64,000 bases of DNA, from NCBI RefSeq assembly GCF_913776015.1, contig NZ_CAJYMD010000067.1, positions 1 to 64,000 of the forward strand, given 5' to 3'. The position numbers and the translations under genes were made by a program. The notes below the pieces were generated by a model. The model saw nothing but the letters and a program-made list of their open reading frames with translations, was not told the origin of the DNA and ran no database searches. Below, in pieces: positions 10,484 to 22,179 of the stretch (its first letter is position 1; each line of letters starts with the position of its first letter). This stretch comes from an uncultured Oxalicibacterium sp. (lineage in GTDB: Bacteria; Pseudomonadota; Gammaproteobacteria; Burkholderiales; Burkholderiaceae_D).

Positions 10484-13400
10484 ATGACAAATCCGTTGAC
10501 CGCCCAGATTGCAGAACAGGAATTCGCGCGGCCATCTGCCAGCTTCAGCGAGGACCCGCTCTGGTACAAGGATGCCGTCATCTATCAGTTGCACGTCAAA
10601 TCGTTTTTCGACAGCAACAACGATGGCGTAGGCGACTTTGCCGGTCTGATCGCCAAGCTCGATTACATTGCCACGCTGGGCGTCAACACGATCTGGCTGC
10701 TGCCCTTCTATCCTTCGCCGCGTCGCGATGACGGTTACGATATTGCCGCCTACATCGGCGTGCATCCCGATTACGGCGACATGGAAGACGCCCGCCGCTT
10801 CATCGAAGAAGCGCATGCGCGCGGCCTGCGCGTGATTACCGAGCTGGTCGTCAATCACACCTCCGACCAGCACCCGTGGTTTCAGCGTGCACGCAATGCG
10901 CCCAAGGGATCGCCTGAGCGTGATTTCTATGTCTGGGCCGATTCCGACGAAGGCTATGCCGGTACGCGCATCATCTTCCTCGATACCGAAAAATCCAACT
11001 GGACCTGGGACCCGGTCGCCAATCAGTATTTCTGGCACCGTTTCTATTCGCACCAGCCCGACCTGAATTTCGACAATCCCGCCGTGCTCGATGCGGTGCT
11101 GGACGTGATGCGCTACTGGCTCGATCTCGGTGTCGATGGTTTGCGCCTCGATGCCGTGCCGTATCTGATCGAGCGCGAAGGCACGAGCAATGAAAACCTG
11201 CCGGAAACGCATGCGATCCTGAAAAAGATTCGCTCCGATCTGGATGCCAACTTTCCTGACCGCATGTTGCTGGCTGAAGCCAATATGTGGCCGGAAGACG
11301 TGCAAGCCTACTTCGGCAACGAAGACGAATGCCACATGGCGTTCCACTTCCCGCTGATGCCGCGCATGTATATGGCGCTGGCGCAGGAAGACCGTTTTCC
11401 GATCACCGACATCCTGCGCCAGACGCCGGACATTCCGGAAAGCTGCCAGTGGGCTATCTTCCTGCGCAACCACGACGAGCTGACACTGGAAATGGTGACC
11501 GAGCGCGAACGCGATTACCTGTGGAACCACTATGCGTCCGACAAACGCGCGCGCATCAACCTCGGCATTCGCCGTCGTCTCGCGCCGTTGCTGGAACGCG
11601 ACCGCCGCCGTGTCGAACTACTCAACAGTTTTCTGCTGTCGATGCCAGGCACACCGGTTCTGTATTACGGTGACGAAATCGGCATGGGCGACAACATCCA
11701 CCTCGGCGACCGTGACGGTGTACGGACACCGATGCAATGGACTCCCGACCGCAACGGCGGCTTTTCGCGCGCTAACCCGGCCAGCCTTGTCCTGCCGGCG
11801 ATTCAAGATCCGCTGTACGGCTATCAGGCTGTCAACGTCGAGGCACAGCACGAAGACCCGTATTCGCTGCTGAACTGGATGCGCCGTCTGCTGCAAGTGC
11901 GCAGCAAGCACCATGCATTCGGGCGCGGTACGCTGCGCCTTTTGTACCCGGACAATCGCCGCATCCTCGCCTATCTGCGTGAATTCACCGATGCCGACGG
12001 CAACAGCGAAACCATTCTCTGCGTGGCAAACGTCTCGCACGCATCGCAAGCAGTGGAAATCGATCTGTCGCAATTCGCCGGCCGTATCCCGGTCGAAATG
12101 CTGGGTGGCGTGGCCTTTCCGCCGATCGGCCAACTGACTTATTTGCTGACCTTGCCACCGTTCGGCTTCTACTGGTTCATGCTGGTCAACGACACCAGCA
12201 TGCCAGCCTGGTATGTAAAACCATCCGAACCGCTGCCCGATTATCAGACGCTGGTGCTGCCGAATGGCGCGCCCGATCTGTTGCGCGGTGCTGCGCGCGA
12301 GACGCTGGAAAAAGTCACGCTGCCGCAATACCTGCAGCTGCGCCGCTGGTATGCCGGCAAGCAGCACAAGCTGGAAGCCGTGCGCATCGCGCTCGCCACA
12401 TCGCTACCGGTACCATCGGGCACGCTGCCGATGATGCTGACCGAACTCGTCACCACCGATGCACAAGGCGAAGAGCGTTACTTTCAGCCGCTTGGCGTGC
12501 TGGCCGAAGAACAAGGCGGTGCCAGCCTGCCGCAGCAACTGGCATTGGCGCGCGTACGCCGCGAGCGCCATGTCGGCATGCTGACCGATGCATTCTCGCT
12601 GGACAGCTTTGCCCATCTGATATTCGATCTGATCGGCAAGGAAGCGCGCATCACGACCGAGGATGGCGTAATCGTCTGCAGTCGCACCAGCGCGCTGGAC
12701 GATATCGCACTGCCTGAAGAAGCCGGCATTCGCCGCATGACGGTCGAGCAATCGAACAGCTCGCTCAGCATGGACGATACGGTGGTGCTCAAGGTGATTC
12801 GCCATCTGACGGCGGGCATCCATCCCGAACTCGAAATGGGTCGTGTGCTGACCGAACGCGGCTACCAGAATGCGCCGCTGATGCTGGGCGACATGACGCG
12901 CGTTGCCGCCGACGGCACACCGCATACGCTGATCGTGCTGCAACGCTTCATCCACAGCCAGGGCGATGCATGGCGCTGGACGCTCGATACGCTGGCACGT
13001 ACGGCACAGCAGAACGACGATACCGGCACCGGCACGCCGGCAATGGCAGACATGGCCGACCCCATCATCGATCTGCTGCACTTTGCCGAAAAGCTCGGCA
13101 CGCGTCTGGCCGAACTCCATACCGTGCTGGCACAACCTTGCGACGATCCCGCCTTTGCACCGGAACACGCGAGCGAAGCCGATTGCCGCCATCTGGCCGA
13201 GCAAATTCGTGCGCAACTCGCGCATGCCTTCCTCGTTCTGCGCGAGCATGAGTCAGACAGCAACGACATACGCGACATGTCAGCACGCCTGCAATTGCTC
13301 AAGGGCGGCCTCGACGCGTTGATCGACAAGCTGGCGGCACAGGCCGTCGGCGCACTGCGCACGCGCATTCACGGCGATCTGCACCTGGGCCAGATTCTGG

Positions 13401-13831
13401 TGTCGTCCGGCGATGTGTATCTGGTCGACTTTGAAGGCGAACCGGCGCGCACGCTCGAACAGCGCCGCGAAAAGAACAGCCCGTGGCGCGATGTCGCCGG
13501 CCTGATCCGTTCCTACGATTACGCCGCCTACTTTTCGGCCAACAGTGGTCCGGCCGACATGAGCGAGCAGGCCCTGCAGGCGCGCCAGCGGCTGCTGGAA
13601 CGCTATGTGCCGGAATCGCGCGAAACCTTCCTGCGTGCTTACCGCGAGGCAGCGCCTGATCACACGGCAGCCGAAGCGCTGCTCGATCTGTTCACGCTGG
13701 AAAAGGCAACGTATGAGATTTGCTACGAAGCCGCCAATCGCCCAGCATGGCTGATCGTGCCACTGCGCGGTCTCAGCGAACTGGCTGCGCGCCTGCTGTC
13801 AACAACTGACGACGCATCCTCGCCGCAATAA
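10484..13831 (+). CDS. treS: Trehalose synthase-maltokinase fusion (TreS-Mak)
   Basis: A 1115-residue bifunctional protein. Residues about 20-570 are a GH13 trehalose synthase that interconverts trehalose and maltose ([60 protein letters not shown]). Residues about 590-1115 are a maltokinase of the Pep2 type ([31 protein letters not shown]), which phosphorylates maltose to maltose-1-phosphate for GlgE. The fusion couples two steps of the GlgE pathway. A weak AAAGG precedes the ATG. It is separated from glgE by 119 bp and from glgB by 22 bp, consistent with one transcript. Confidence 0.95.
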   Translation: MTNPLTAQIAEQEFARPSASFSEDPLWYKDAVIYQLHVKSFFDSNNDGVGDFAGLIAKLDYIATLGVNTIWLLPFYPSPRRDDGYDIAAYIGVHPDYGDMEDARRFIEEAHARGLRVITELVVNHTSDQHPWFQRARNAPKGSPERDFYVWADSDEGYAGTRIIFLDTEKSNWTWDPVANQYFWHRFYSHQPDLNFDNPAVLDAVLDVMRYWLDLGVDGLRLDAVPYLIEREGTSNENLPETHAILKKIRSDLDANFPDRMLLAEANMWPEDVQAYFGNEDECHMAFHFPLMPRMYMALAQEDRFPITDILRQTPDIPESCQWAIFLRNHDELTLEMVTERERDYLWNHYASDKRARINLGIRRRLAPLLERDRRRVELLNSFLLSMPGTPVLYYGDEIGMGDNIHLGDRDGVRTPMQWTPDRNGGFSRANPASLVLPAIQDPLYGYQAVNVEAQHEDPYSLLNWMRRLLQVRSKHHAFGRGTLRLLYPDNRRILAYLREFTDADGNSETILCVANVSHASQAVEIDLSQFAGRIPVEMLGGVAFPPIGQLTYLLTLPPFGFYWFMLVNDTSMPAWYVKPSEPLPDYQTLVLPNGAPDLLRGAARETLEKVTLPQYLQLRRWYAGKQHKLEAVRIALATSLPVPSGTLPMMLTELVTTDAQGEERYFQPLGVLAEEQGGASLPQQLALARVRRERHVGMLTDAFSLDSFAHLIFDLIGKEARITTEDGVIVCSRTSALDDIALPEEAGIRRMTVEQSNSSLSMDDTVVLKVIRHLTAGIHPELEMGRVLTERGYQNAPLMLGDMTRVAADGTPHTLIVLQRFIHSQGDAWRWTLDTLARTAQQNDDTGTGTPAMADMADPIIDLLHFAEKLGTRLAELHTVLAQPCDDPAFAPEHASEADCRHLAEQIRAQLAHAFLVLREHESDSNDIRDMSARLQLLKGGLDALIDKLAAQAVGALRTRIHGDLHLGQILVSSGDVYLVDFEGEPARTLEQRREKNSPWRDVAGLIRSYDYAAYFSANSGPADMSEQALQARQRLLERYVPESRETFLRAYREAAPDHTAAEALLDLFTLEKATYEICYEAANRPAWLIVPLRGLSELAARLLSTTDDASSPQ

Positions 13832-13853
13832 CCAACATAACAAAGGCTCCACG

Positions 13854-16112
13854 ATGTCTGAAGTATCCGCCTCATCCCGCTCTGGCTCCGACACAACCTC
13901 GGATGTACCAGCCGACACCGCCTTCGCAGCGCAGCAGGATGCGCTTTTGCATGCCCGGCTCGGTGATCCGTTTGCCTTTCTCGGGCCGCATGCCGTCAAT
14001 GGCAAGATTGAAATTCGCACCTTTCAACCGGGCGCAAAGAGCGTGCACGCGCGCTGCGGCAACAAATCGGTCGAACTGAGTGCACGCGATCACAACGGGC
14101 TATTCATCGGCCAGCTGCCGGGCAAGAATGTCGCCCCCTACGTACTGGACATCGTCTGGCCGGGCCATGCGCATGCAGGTGATACCAGGCAAACCATCGA
14201 AGACCCCTACTCGTTCGGCTTGTTGCTGGGCGAACTCGATCTGCACCTGATTGCCGAAGGCCGGCATCGCGAACTCGGACATTGCCTGGGTGCGATACCG
14301 ATGACCGTCGATGGCATCGAAGGCGTGCGCTTTGCCGTCTGGGCACCCAATGCACGACGCGTATCGGTAGTCGGCGACTTCAATAGCTGGGATGGGCGTC
14401 GTCATCCGATGCGCCTGCGTCAGCAGGCCGGTGTATGGGAACTGTTCATTCCACGCCTCGGTGTCGGTGAACGCTACAAGTACGAACTGCTGGACATCAA
14501 CGGTCAGTTGCTGCCGTTGAAAGCCGATCCCATAGCGCGCGCAACCGAACTGCCGCCCGCTACCAGCTCGGTTGTTGCCTCGGCGACGCCCTTCCGCTGG
14601 AGCGACGAAGCATGGATGAAAGCGCGCAACGATCTGAAACCGTGTTCGGTGCCGATGTCGATCTACGAAGTGCATGCGGGTTCTTGGCTGCGCATTACCG
14701 AAGAAGGCAACCGCCATCTCGACTGGCATGAGCTAGGCGACCGGCTGATTCCCTATGCGCTCGACATGGGCTTCACGCATCTGGAATTCCTGCCGGTGAT
14801 GGAACATCCCTTCGCCGGCTCGTGGGGCTACCAGCCGCTGTCGCAATTTGCACCGAGCGCACGCTTCGGTTCGCCGGCTGCATTCGCCGCCTTTGTCGAT
14901 CGCTGCCACAACGCCGGCCTTGGCGTGCTTCTGGACTGGGTACCGGCGCACTTTCCATCCGACGCGCATGGCCTCGCGCAGTTCGACGGCAGTGCGCTCT
15001 ACGAGCACGCCGATCCGCGCGAAGGCTTCCATCAGGACTGGAACACGCTGATCTACAACTTCGGGCGCAACGAAGTGCGCGGCTTTCTGATCGCCTCGGC
15101 GCTCGAATGGCTGGAACACTTCCACATCGACGGGTTGCGCGTGGATGCGGTCGCCTCCATGCTGTATCGCGACTACAGCCGCAAGGCCGGCGAATGGATT
15201 CCGAATATTCATGGCGGGCGTGAAAACCTCGAAGCCGTCGCCTTCCTCAAGGAACTCAATGCCGCCGTGGCCGAGCGCTGCCCCGGTGCGCTGATGATTG
15301 CCGAGGAATCGACTGCCTGGCCGGGCGTGACCGCACCGGTGAGCGAAAATGGTCTCGGCTTTTCGTACAAGTGGAACATGGGCTGGATGCACGACACGCT
15401 GCGGTACATCGAACACGATCCCGTGCATCGCCGCCATCACCACAACGACATGACCTTCGGCATGGTCTATGCGTATTCGGAAAAATTCGTTCTGCCGATT
15501 TCGCACGATGAAGTCGTGCACGGCAAAGGCTCTCTGCTTGGCAAGATGCCTGGTGACGAATGGCAGAAACTCGCCAATCTGCGTGCCTATCTCGGCTTCA
15601 TGTGGACGCATCCGGGCAAGAAGCTGCTATTCATGGGTTGCGAATTCGGCCAGCGCGGCGAATGGAATCACGATGGCTCGCCCGAATGGCATTTGCTCGA
15701 CGATCCGCGCCATCGCGGTGTGCAGCGTCTGGTACGCGATCTCAACCGCTTCTATGTCGAGCAGCCAGCCTTGCACGAAAGCGACTGCCAGCCCCAAGGC
15801 TTCGGCTGGATCATCGGCGACGATGCCGACAACAGTGTGTTTGCCTTTGTGCGCCGCAGCCCGAATGCGCCGACTGTACTTGTCGTATGCAATATGACGC
15901 CGGTCCCACGCCAGGATTACCGCATTGGCGTGCCCGAAGGCGGCAACTGGGATGAAGTCATCAATTCCGATGCTGACGTCTATGGCGGCAGCAACCTCGG
16001 CAATGCCGGTCGCGTGGCGACCACTGAACATGCATCGCATGGTCACACACAGTCATTGGTGCTGACCTTGCCACCTCTCTCCACCGTGATTTTCAGAAAG
16101 AACCAGCAATAA
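13854..16112 (+). CDS. glgB: 1,4-alpha-glucan branching enzyme
   Basis: A 752-residue GH13 branching enzyme that cuts alpha-1,4 chains and makes alpha-1,6 branches. It has two N-terminal beta-sandwich domains (CBM48 motif [20 protein letters not shown]) and then the barrel with [44 protein letters not shown] and [14 protein letters not shown]. Length and catalytic residues look complete. The product is the branched polymer that GlgX, TreYZ and MalQ act on. The stop is only 1 nt from the glgX start. Confidence 0.96.
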   Translation: MSEVSASSRSGSDTTSDVPADTAFAAQQDALLHARLGDPFAFLGPHAVNGKIEIRTFQPGAKSVHARCGNKSVELSARDHNGLFIGQLPGKNVAPYVLDIVWPGHAHAGDTRQTIEDPYSFGLLLGELDLHLIAEGRHRELGHCLGAIPMTVDGIEGVRFAVWAPNARRVSVVGDFNSWDGRRHPMRLRQQAGVWELFIPRLGVGERYKYELLDINGQLLPLKADPIARATELPPATSSVVASATPFRWSDEAWMKARNDLKPCSVPMSIYEVHAGSWLRITEEGNRHLDWHELGDRLIPYALDMGFTHLEFLPVMEHPFAGSWGYQPLSQFAPSARFGSPAAFAAFVDRCHNAGLGVLLDWVPAHFPSDAHGLAQFDGSALYEHADPREGFHQDWNTLIYNFGRNEVRGFLIASALEWLEHFHIDGLRVDAVASMLYRDYSRKAGEWIPNIHGGRENLEAVAFLKELNAAVAERCPGALMIAEESTAWPGVTAPVSENGLGFSYKWNMGWMHDTLRYIEHDPVHRRHHHNDMTFGMVYAYSEKFVLPISHDEVVHGKGSLLGKMPGDEWQKLANLRAYLGFMWTHPGKKLLFMGCEFGQRGEWNHDGSPEWHLLDDPRHRGVQRLVRDLNRFYVEQPALHESDCQPQGFGWIIGDDADNSVFAFVRRSPNAPTVLVVCNMTPVPRQDYRIGVPEGGNWDEVINSDADVYGGSNLGNAGRVATTEHASHGHTQSLVLTLPPLSTVIFRKNQQ

Positions 16113-16113
16113 A

Positions 16114-18240
16114 ATGGCACAACAAAATCGCACTCGCATTCAATCTGGTCGTCCGTACCCACTGGGCGCCACCGTCGACGGCTTCGGCACCAACTTCGCC
16201 GTTTTCTCCGCCCATGCGGAAAAAATCGAACTCTGTCTGTTCGACGCCACCGGCCGCCGCGAAATCGCGCGCTACGAACTGCCCGAATGCACGGACGAGG
16301 TATGGCACGGTTATGTGCCTGAGGTACGCGCCGGCCAGCTCTATGGGTATCGCGCCTACGGCCCGTACCAACCCGAACAGGGCCACCGCTTCAATCCGCA
16401 CAAGCTGCTGCTCGATCCCTACGCACGTCGTCTACATGGCCATGTGCGCTGGAACGATGCACTCTACGGTTACAAGGTTGGCCACACGCGTGGCGATCTG
16501 TCGTTCGATCGTCGCGACAGCGCGCACTACATGCCCAAGGGTATCGTCACCGACGACAACTTTCAGTGGGGCCGCGACGAATCGCCTGATGTGTCGTGGG
16601 ACCAGACCGTGTTCTATGAAGCACATCTGCGCGGTCTGTCGATGAAGCTTGATGGCATTCCCGATCGCGAGCGCGGCACCTTCGCGGCACTGGCCGATCC
16701 GTATGTGATCGATCATCTGATGAAGATTGGCGTGACCTCGCTCGAACTGCTGCCAGTGCATGCGATCCTGCAGGATCGTCGTCTAGTCGAAAAGGATCTG
16801 CGCAATTACTGGGGTTACAACACGCTGTCGTATTTCGCACCAGAACCATCGTACTTGTCCGACGGCTCGCTCAATGAAATGCGTCGAGCCATTCGCCAGT
16901 TGCATCTGGCCGGCATCGAAGTGATTCTCGACGTGGTCTACAACCACACCTGCGAAGAAAGCGAAATGGGGCCGACGCTGTCGTTCCGCGGCCTCGACAA
17001 TGCCAGCTACTATCGCCTGCTGCCCGACAATCCACGTCATAGCATCAACGATACCGGCTGCGGCAACACCGTCAACATGTCGCATCCGCGCGTGATCCAG
17101 ATGGTGATGGATTCGCTGCGCTACTGGGTGCAGGAATTCCACGTCGACGGTTTCCGTTTTGATCTCGGCGTCACGCTGGGGCGTGAAGCCAACGGTTTCG
17201 ATCCGGGCTGCGGCTTCTTTGATGCACTGCGACAGGATCCGGTCCTGTCACAAGTGAAACTGATTTCTGAACCTTGGGACATCGGTCCCGGCGGCTACCA
17301 GATCGGCAATCATCCTGCCGGCTTTGCCGAATGGAACGGCCGCTTCCGCGACGACGCCCGCCGCTTCTGGAAAGGCGATGCCGACATGCGCGGCGCCATC
17401 GCGGCGCGCCTGCTTGGCTCGGCGGATCTGTTTGCACATCATCGTCGTCGTCCGTGGGCCTCGGTCAATTTCATCACGGCACATGATGGCTTCACCCTCA
17501 ACGATCTGGTCAGCTACAACGAGAAGCACAACGATGCCAATGGCGAAGAAAACCGCGATGGCGCCAACGATAACGAAAGCTGGAACTGGGGCGCCGAAGG
17601 ACCGACGGATGACGCAGGCATCAATTACACGCGTGAAAAACTGCGCCGGTCGATGCTGATGACACTGTTCTTTTCGAATGGCACGCCGATGTTGCTGGGC
17701 GGTGATGAATTCGCACGCACGCAGCAGGGCAACAACAACGCCTATTGCCAGGACAGCGATTTGTCGTGGATGGACTGGACACAGGCGGAAAGCGATCCTG
17801 GCAAATCGCTGATCGATTTCACGCGCCGCTGTATCGAAGCACGTCGTGCACGTCCTACCCTGCATGCCTCGCGCTTCTATACGGGCGATCTGGAAATTCT
17901 GCCCGGCCTCTACGACACGTCATGGTTCGACGAATTCGGCCAGCCGATGACGGAAGAAAGCTGGCGCTTTGCCGAAGGTCGCCTGCTGGTTCTGCGTCGC
18001 GTGGCGCGCATCGAAGGCAAGCGCAACGCCGACAGCCATGTCACGGCTTCGCTTCTCCTGCTCAATGCCCTGTGGGAAGACCGCGAATTTGTGCTGCCGG
18101 AGCCGGTACTCGACTGGAAGGTATTGATCGATGCCGGCCAGAAGGATGGTGAAGAACCGCTGCATGTCATCGAGAACAACCGTATCACTGTCGGCTCGCA
18201 CAGTGCTGTCTTGCTGGTGGCCGATAATGTCCGCGTTTGA
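16114..18240 (+). CDS. glgX: Glycogen debranching enzyme
   Basis: A 708-residue GH13 isoamylase-type enzyme that hydrolyses alpha-1,6 branches. An N-terminal CBM48-like module (FGTNFAVFSAHAEKIELC) is followed by catalytic motifs ILDVVYNHTCE, GFRFDLGVTLGREA, LISEPWDIGPGGYQIG and FITAHDGFTLNDLVSYN, plus the GlgX/TreX-specific KHNDANGEENRDG. It starts 1 nt after the glgB stop and overlaps treZ by 14 nt. It would release linear maltodextrins for TreY and MalQ. Confidence 0.95.
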   Translation: MAQQNRTRIQSGRPYPLGATVDGFGTNFAVFSAHAEKIELCLFDATGRREIARYELPECTDEVWHGYVPEVRAGQLYGYRAYGPYQPEQGHRFNPHKLLLDPYARRLHGHVRWNDALYGYKVGHTRGDLSFDRRDSAHYMPKGIVTDDNFQWGRDESPDVSWDQTVFYEAHLRGLSMKLDGIPDRERGTFAALADPYVIDHLMKIGVTSLELLPVHAILQDRRLVEKDLRNYWGYNTLSYFAPEPSYLSDGSLNEMRRAIRQLHLAGIEVILDVVYNHTCEESEMGPTLSFRGLDNASYYRLLPDNPRHSINDTGCGNTVNMSHPRVIQMVMDSLRYWVQEFHVDGFRFDLGVTLGREANGFDPGCGFFDALRQDPVLSQVKLISEPWDIGPGGYQIGNHPAGFAEWNGRFRDDARRFWKGDADMRGAIAARLLGSADLFAHHRRRPWASVNFITAHDGFTLNDLVSYNEKHNDANGEENRDGANDNESWNWGAEGPTDDAGINYTREKLRRSMLMTLFFSNGTPMLLGGDEFARTQQGNNNAYCQDSDLSWMDWTQAESDPGKSLIDFTRRCIEARRARPTLHASRFYTGDLEILPGLYDTSWFDEFGQPMTEESWRFAEGRLLVLRRVARIEGKRNADSHVTASLLLLNALWEDREFVLPEPVLDWKVLIDAGQKDGEEPLHVIENNRITVGSHSAVLLVADNVRV

Positions 18241-20038
18241 GTCGTTGCCTTATTCCTTTGGGCCGCAAGCACGTGGCTCGGGACGCGTGCTGTTTCGCCT
18301 GTGGGCGCCAACCGCCGATCAGGTCAATCTGATTCTGGATGGCGACACGCTGCACGCCATGCTGGCGCTACCCGACGGCTGGTATGAGGTCGAAGCCGCC
18401 TGCCAGCCGGGCGCGCGGTATCAATTCGAAATCGTGCAGGAAGATGGCAATACTTTGCGCGTGGCCGATCCGGCGTCACGTCTGCAGGATGGCGACGTGC
18501 ACGACGCCAGTATCGTTGTCGATCTGCGCGATTACCACTGGCAGTATCCGCTTTGGAAAGGGCGGCCGTGGCACGAGACGGTACTGTACGAATTGCATGT
18601 CGGTGCCTGCGGCGGTTTTACCGGCGTACAGCACAAGTTGCCGGAACTGGCAGCACTCGGCATCACCGCCATCGAACTGATGCCGCTGAACGACTTTCCG
18701 GGCCAGCGTAATTGGGGGTATGACGGCGTGCTGCCGTATGCACCCGATACCAGTTACGGCACGCCGGCCGAACTCAAGGCGCTGATCGATACCGCACATG
18801 GGTTGGGCATGATGGTGTTCCTCGATGTGGTCTACAACCATTTCGGCCCGGACGGCAATTATCTCGGCGCTTACGCCAAGGATTTCTTCCGCGACGATAT
18901 CCAGACGCCGTGGGGACAAGCCATCGATTTTCGTCGGCGCCAGGTGCGGGATTTTTTCACCGAGAATGCCTTGTACTGGCTACGCGAATACCGCTTCGAC
19001 GGCTTGCGTTTCGATGCCGTGCACGCCATAAGCGAACAGGATTGGCTGGAAGAAATGGGCCAGCGCGTGCGCCATGAAATCGGCGGCGAGCGATACGTGC
19101 ATCTGGTACTCGAACATGACGACAATGCCGCCCGCCTGCTCGGCCGCACCGTCGATGCGCCATTCGATGCACAGTGGAACGACGACGGACACCATGTGCT
19201 GCATACATTGCTGACCGGCGAAGGCGATCATTACTACCGCGATTACTGCGACCGCCCGGCGCACAAGCTGGCACGCTGCCTCGCCGAAGGCTTCGTCTAT
19301 CAGGGCGAGCCGTCGCCAATTCGCGACAACGCCTTGCGCGGCGAATCCAGCGCGCATTTGCCGCCGTGGGCTTTCGTGCTGTTTTTGCAGAATCACGATC
19401 AGATCGGCAATCGTGCCTTCGGCGATCGCCTGACCACGCTGGCGCGCCCCGATGCCTTGCGGGCGGCAATGGCACTGCTGTTACTGTCGCCGCAGATTCC
19501 TCTGTTGTTCATGGGCGAACAATGGGGTGCGACCGAGCCCTTCCAATTCTTTACCAGCTACACGAATCAGGAACTGGCGGATGCCGTGCGCGACGGTCGC
19601 CGTCAGGAATTCGCCGGCTTCGCCGCCTTTGCCGACGAAGCACAGCGCGAACGGATTCCCGATCCGAATGCGCGATCCACCTTCGAATCATCGCTGCCTT
19701 CGTCGCAAAGCAAGGATGCAGCGCAATGGCAGGCATGGATACAACGACTACTAACCCTGCGCAAAACACAGATCGTGCCGCATCTGGCGCATTGCCGTGC
19801 GCTCGGCGCCACTATCATCGGCGAAGCCGCCGTGACCGCACGCTGGCAGCTCGATAATGGCAGCGTGCTGTCCATCGCCATCAACTTGGCTGCACAGGCT
19901 ATCACCGTGCAACTGGACATGATCGCCCGCACCGGCGGCGCGGAGCTACTGTTTGAAACCCCCGGGGTATTGCAGGCACTGGAACAGAATTCCCTGCCTG
20001 CCGATTCCTTCATTGCCTTGCTGGAGCCTGCTGCATGA
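18227..20038 (+). CDS. treZ: Malto-oligosyltrehalose trehalohydrolase
   Basis: A GH13 enzyme that releases trehalose from maltooligosyl-trehalose. The frame is open upstream, but the ATG at 18227 (MSAFESLPYSFGPQ) gives the family N-terminus; the overlap with glgX is 14 nt. Motifs: RLWAPTADQVNLIL (CBM48-like), VFLDVVYNHFGPDGNYL, GLRFDAVHAISEQDWLEEM, HLVLEHDDNAARLL and FLQNHDQIGNRAFGDRL. About 603 residues, the usual length. It ends in an ATGA overlap with malQ and works with treY two genes downstream. Confidence 0.95.
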   Translation: MSAFESLPYSFGPQARGSGRVLFRLWAPTADQVNLILDGDTLHAMLALPDGWYEVEAACQPGARYQFEIVQEDGNTLRVADPASRLQDGDVHDASIVVDLRDYHWQYPLWKGRPWHETVLYELHVGACGGFTGVQHKLPELAALGITAIELMPLNDFPGQRNWGYDGVLPYAPDTSYGTPAELKALIDTAHGLGMMVFLDVVYNHFGPDGNYLGAYAKDFFRDDIQTPWGQAIDFRRRQVRDFFTENALYWLREYRFDGLRFDAVHAISEQDWLEEMGQRVRHEIGGERYVHLVLEHDDNAARLLGRTVDAPFDAQWNDDGHHVLHTLLTGEGDHYYRDYCDRPAHKLARCLAEGFVYQGEPSPIRDNALRGESSAHLPPWAFVLFLQNHDQIGNRAFGDRLTTLARPDALRAAMALLLLSPQIPLLFMGEQWGATEPFQFFTSYTNQELADAVRDGRRQEFAGFAAFADEAQRERIPDPNARSTFESSLPSSQSKDAAQWQAWIQRLLTLRKTQIVPHLAHCRALGATIIGEAAVTARWQLDNGSVLSIAINLAAQAITVQLDMIARTGGAELLFETPGVLQALEQNSLPADSFIALLEPAA

Positions 20039-22179
20039 ATGCCCGAATGAACGACGACCGCTCCCCTGACGAGAACGCCGCCCTGTTGCAACTGGCGGAA
20101 GCAGCCGGTCTGTCGGTTGAATGGACGGATGCCTTCGGCCAGCCGCAACGCGTGAGTACCGACACGCTGCGCACGGTTCTCACTGCGCTGCAACTCGATG
20201 CACACGATGACGATGCCTGCGCCATTTCATTGCAACAGTTACAGGAAGAGGAACGCCGACTCGCCTTGCCTCCGCTGATCACAGCCGTTCAGGGGCATGA
20301 CATCGTCTTTTCGCCACTGGCCGCGCTTCACGGCGAGCCCTATCGGCTGATGCTGGAAGATGGCAGTGAACGCACGGGCACGCTATCAACGGCAGTCGAC
20401 AGCGCAGCACGCATGACAGCCATCGACACCATCGGGTATCACCTGCTGACGATCGGCGAGCGCCATCCCGTCACGATTGCGGTCGCGCCACCGCGCTGCT
20501 TCAGCGTGGCCGACGCAGCCCATGCACGCTCTCCCCACCTTTGGGCACTGGCCGCGCAGTTGTACTCCTTGCGTCGCGCCGATAGCGACACGACATTGGG
20601 TGATGCCGGCATCGGCGATTTCACTGCACTCGAACAACTGGCAAAATCGGCAGCGCGACGCGGTGCTTCCGGCATCGCGATCAGTCCCGTGCATGCGATG
20701 TTCAGTGCCAATCCCTGGCATTACAGTCCTTACGGCCCATCGAGCCGCCTGCTGTTCAATGTGCTGCATATCGATCCCGCCAGCATTTCTGGCGAAGCCG
20801 CGCTGCGCGATGCGATTGCGCATCTGCAAAACGATGCGACGCGGCTGCAATTGCAAGCCGACGAATTCGTCGATTGGCCGCACGCCACGCAATGGCGCCT
20901 GGCCGTATTGCGGCACCTGTTCGATCACTACGACATCCATTCCGAAGGCTGGGAGACATTCGCACGCTTTCGCGAAGAAGGCGGTACAGCCATCGAAGAT
21001 CATGCACGCTTCGAAGCTCTGCACGTCGCCATGCGCGCGCAAGGCATCGAAGGCAGTTGGCATGACTGGCCGGAAGAACTGCGCGATCCACGCAGCGATG
21101 CCGTCGCCGAGTTTGCGTCCACCTATGCCAATGAAGTCGCGTTCTATGCCTTCCTGCAATGGCAGGCAGCGCTTGGCCTGCAACGTGCTCAACAAGGCGC
21201 ACGCGACAGTGGCATGGCGATCGGTCTGATCACCGACCTGGCCGTCGGTGCCGAAAGCGGCGGCAGCCAGGCCTGGAGCCGTCAATCGCAAATGCTGAAC
21301 GGTCTGTCGGTGGGCGCGCCGCCCGATCTGCTGGGTCCGCAAGGCCAGAGCTGGGGCATTGGTGCCTTCTCGCCACGCGCGTTGCGTGAATACGGTTTTC
21401 AGGCGTATATCGAAATGCTGCGTGCCGCCTTCCGTCATGCAGGCGGCGTGCGCATCGACCATATTCTCGGGCTCGCGCGCATGTGGCTGGTGCCGCAAGG
21501 TCAGCCTGGCACGGAAGGCGTCTATCTGCGTTATCCGTTTCAGGACCTGATGCGCCTGATCGCGCTTGAAAGCCATCGACATCGTGCCGTCGTCATTGGC
21601 GAAGACCTTGGCACCGTGCCTGCGGGTTTCGATCGTACGCTGGCCGATGCCGGACTGATGGGCATACGCGTACTGTGGTTCGAACATGAACACGGCATGT
21701 TCCGGTCGCCGCAACGCTGGTCGCGCGATGCGATTGCCACCACGGCCACGCACGATCTGCCGACCGTCAAAGGCTGGTGGCAGGGACGCGATATCGATTG
21801 GCGTGAAAAACTCAATCTGTTCGCCCCCGGCGTGCTGGCCGCCGATGAGCGTGCCGCGCGCCAGGAAGACCGACTGCGCTTGTGCAATGCCTTGCGCTAC
21901 CAGTATCCGGAACGACAGTTCGATTGCGACAGCAACGAACCGCCGCTCGATGCGCTGCTCGAATTCGTCGGCAGCACACCGGCACCGCTGGTCATGATTC
22001 CACTCGAAGATGCGCTGGGGCTGGTGGAACAACCGAATCTACCCAGCACGATAGCCGAACATCCGAACTGGCGTCGGCGCTTGCCCGGCACGGTCGATAC
22101 CATGCTCGATCAGCCGGATATCGCCGCACGACTTGACGCACTCGACCGTGCGCGCCCATCACAAGGACACCATTCATGA
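20035..22179 (+). CDS. malQ: 4-alpha-glucanotransferase (amylomaltase)
   Basis: A 714-residue GH77 disproportionating enzyme that moves glucan segments between maltodextrins. Motifs: YGPSSRLLFNVLHID, ITDLAVGAESGGSQAW, VRIDHILGLARMWLVP with the nucleophile Asp, VVIGEDLGTVP with the acid/base Glu, and TTATHDLPTVKGWW. The start overlaps the treZ stop (ATGA); a second ATG follows at 20047. It ends in another ATGA overlap with treY. It sits between treZ and treY and would rebuild short leftover chains. Confidence 0.95.
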   Translation: MNARMNDDRSPDENAALLQLAEAAGLSVEWTDAFGQPQRVSTDTLRTVLTALQLDAHDDDACAISLQQLQEEERRLALPPLITAVQGHDIVFSPLAALHGEPYRLMLEDGSERTGTLSTAVDSAARMTAIDTIGYHLLTIGERHPVTIAVAPPRCFSVADAAHARSPHLWALAAQLYSLRRADSDTTLGDAGIGDFTALEQLAKSAARRGASGIAISPVHAMFSANPWHYSPYGPSSRLLFNVLHIDPASISGEAALRDAIAHLQNDATRLQLQADEFVDWPHATQWRLAVLRHLFDHYDIHSEGWETFARFREEGGTAIEDHARFEALHVAMRAQGIEGSWHDWPEELRDPRSDAVAEFASTYANEVAFYAFLQWQAALGLQRAQQGARDSGMAIGLITDLAVGAESGGSQAWSRQSQMLNGLSVGAPPDLLGPQGQSWGIGAFSPRALREYGFQAYIEMLRAAFRHAGGVRIDHILGLARMWLVPQGQPGTEGVYLRYPFQDLMRLIALESHRHRAVVIGEDLGTVPAGFDRTLADAGLMGIRVLWFEHEHGMFRSPQRWSRDAIATTATHDLPTVKGWWQGRDIDWREKLNLFAPGVLAADERAARQEDRLRLCNALRYQYPERQFDCDSNEPPLDALLEFVGSTPAPLVMIPLEDALGLVEQPNLPSTIAEHPNWRRRLPGTVDTMLDQPDIAARLDALDRARPSQGHHS

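Noticed and set aside
10190-11530. 446-residue antisense frame over the glgE/treS junction
   Set aside because: Spans two confident genes; shadow frame from codon bias.
20386-22032. 548-residue antisense frame over malQ
   Set aside because: malQ has all catalytic motifs in the other strand; no ribosome site or family signal in the antisense frame.
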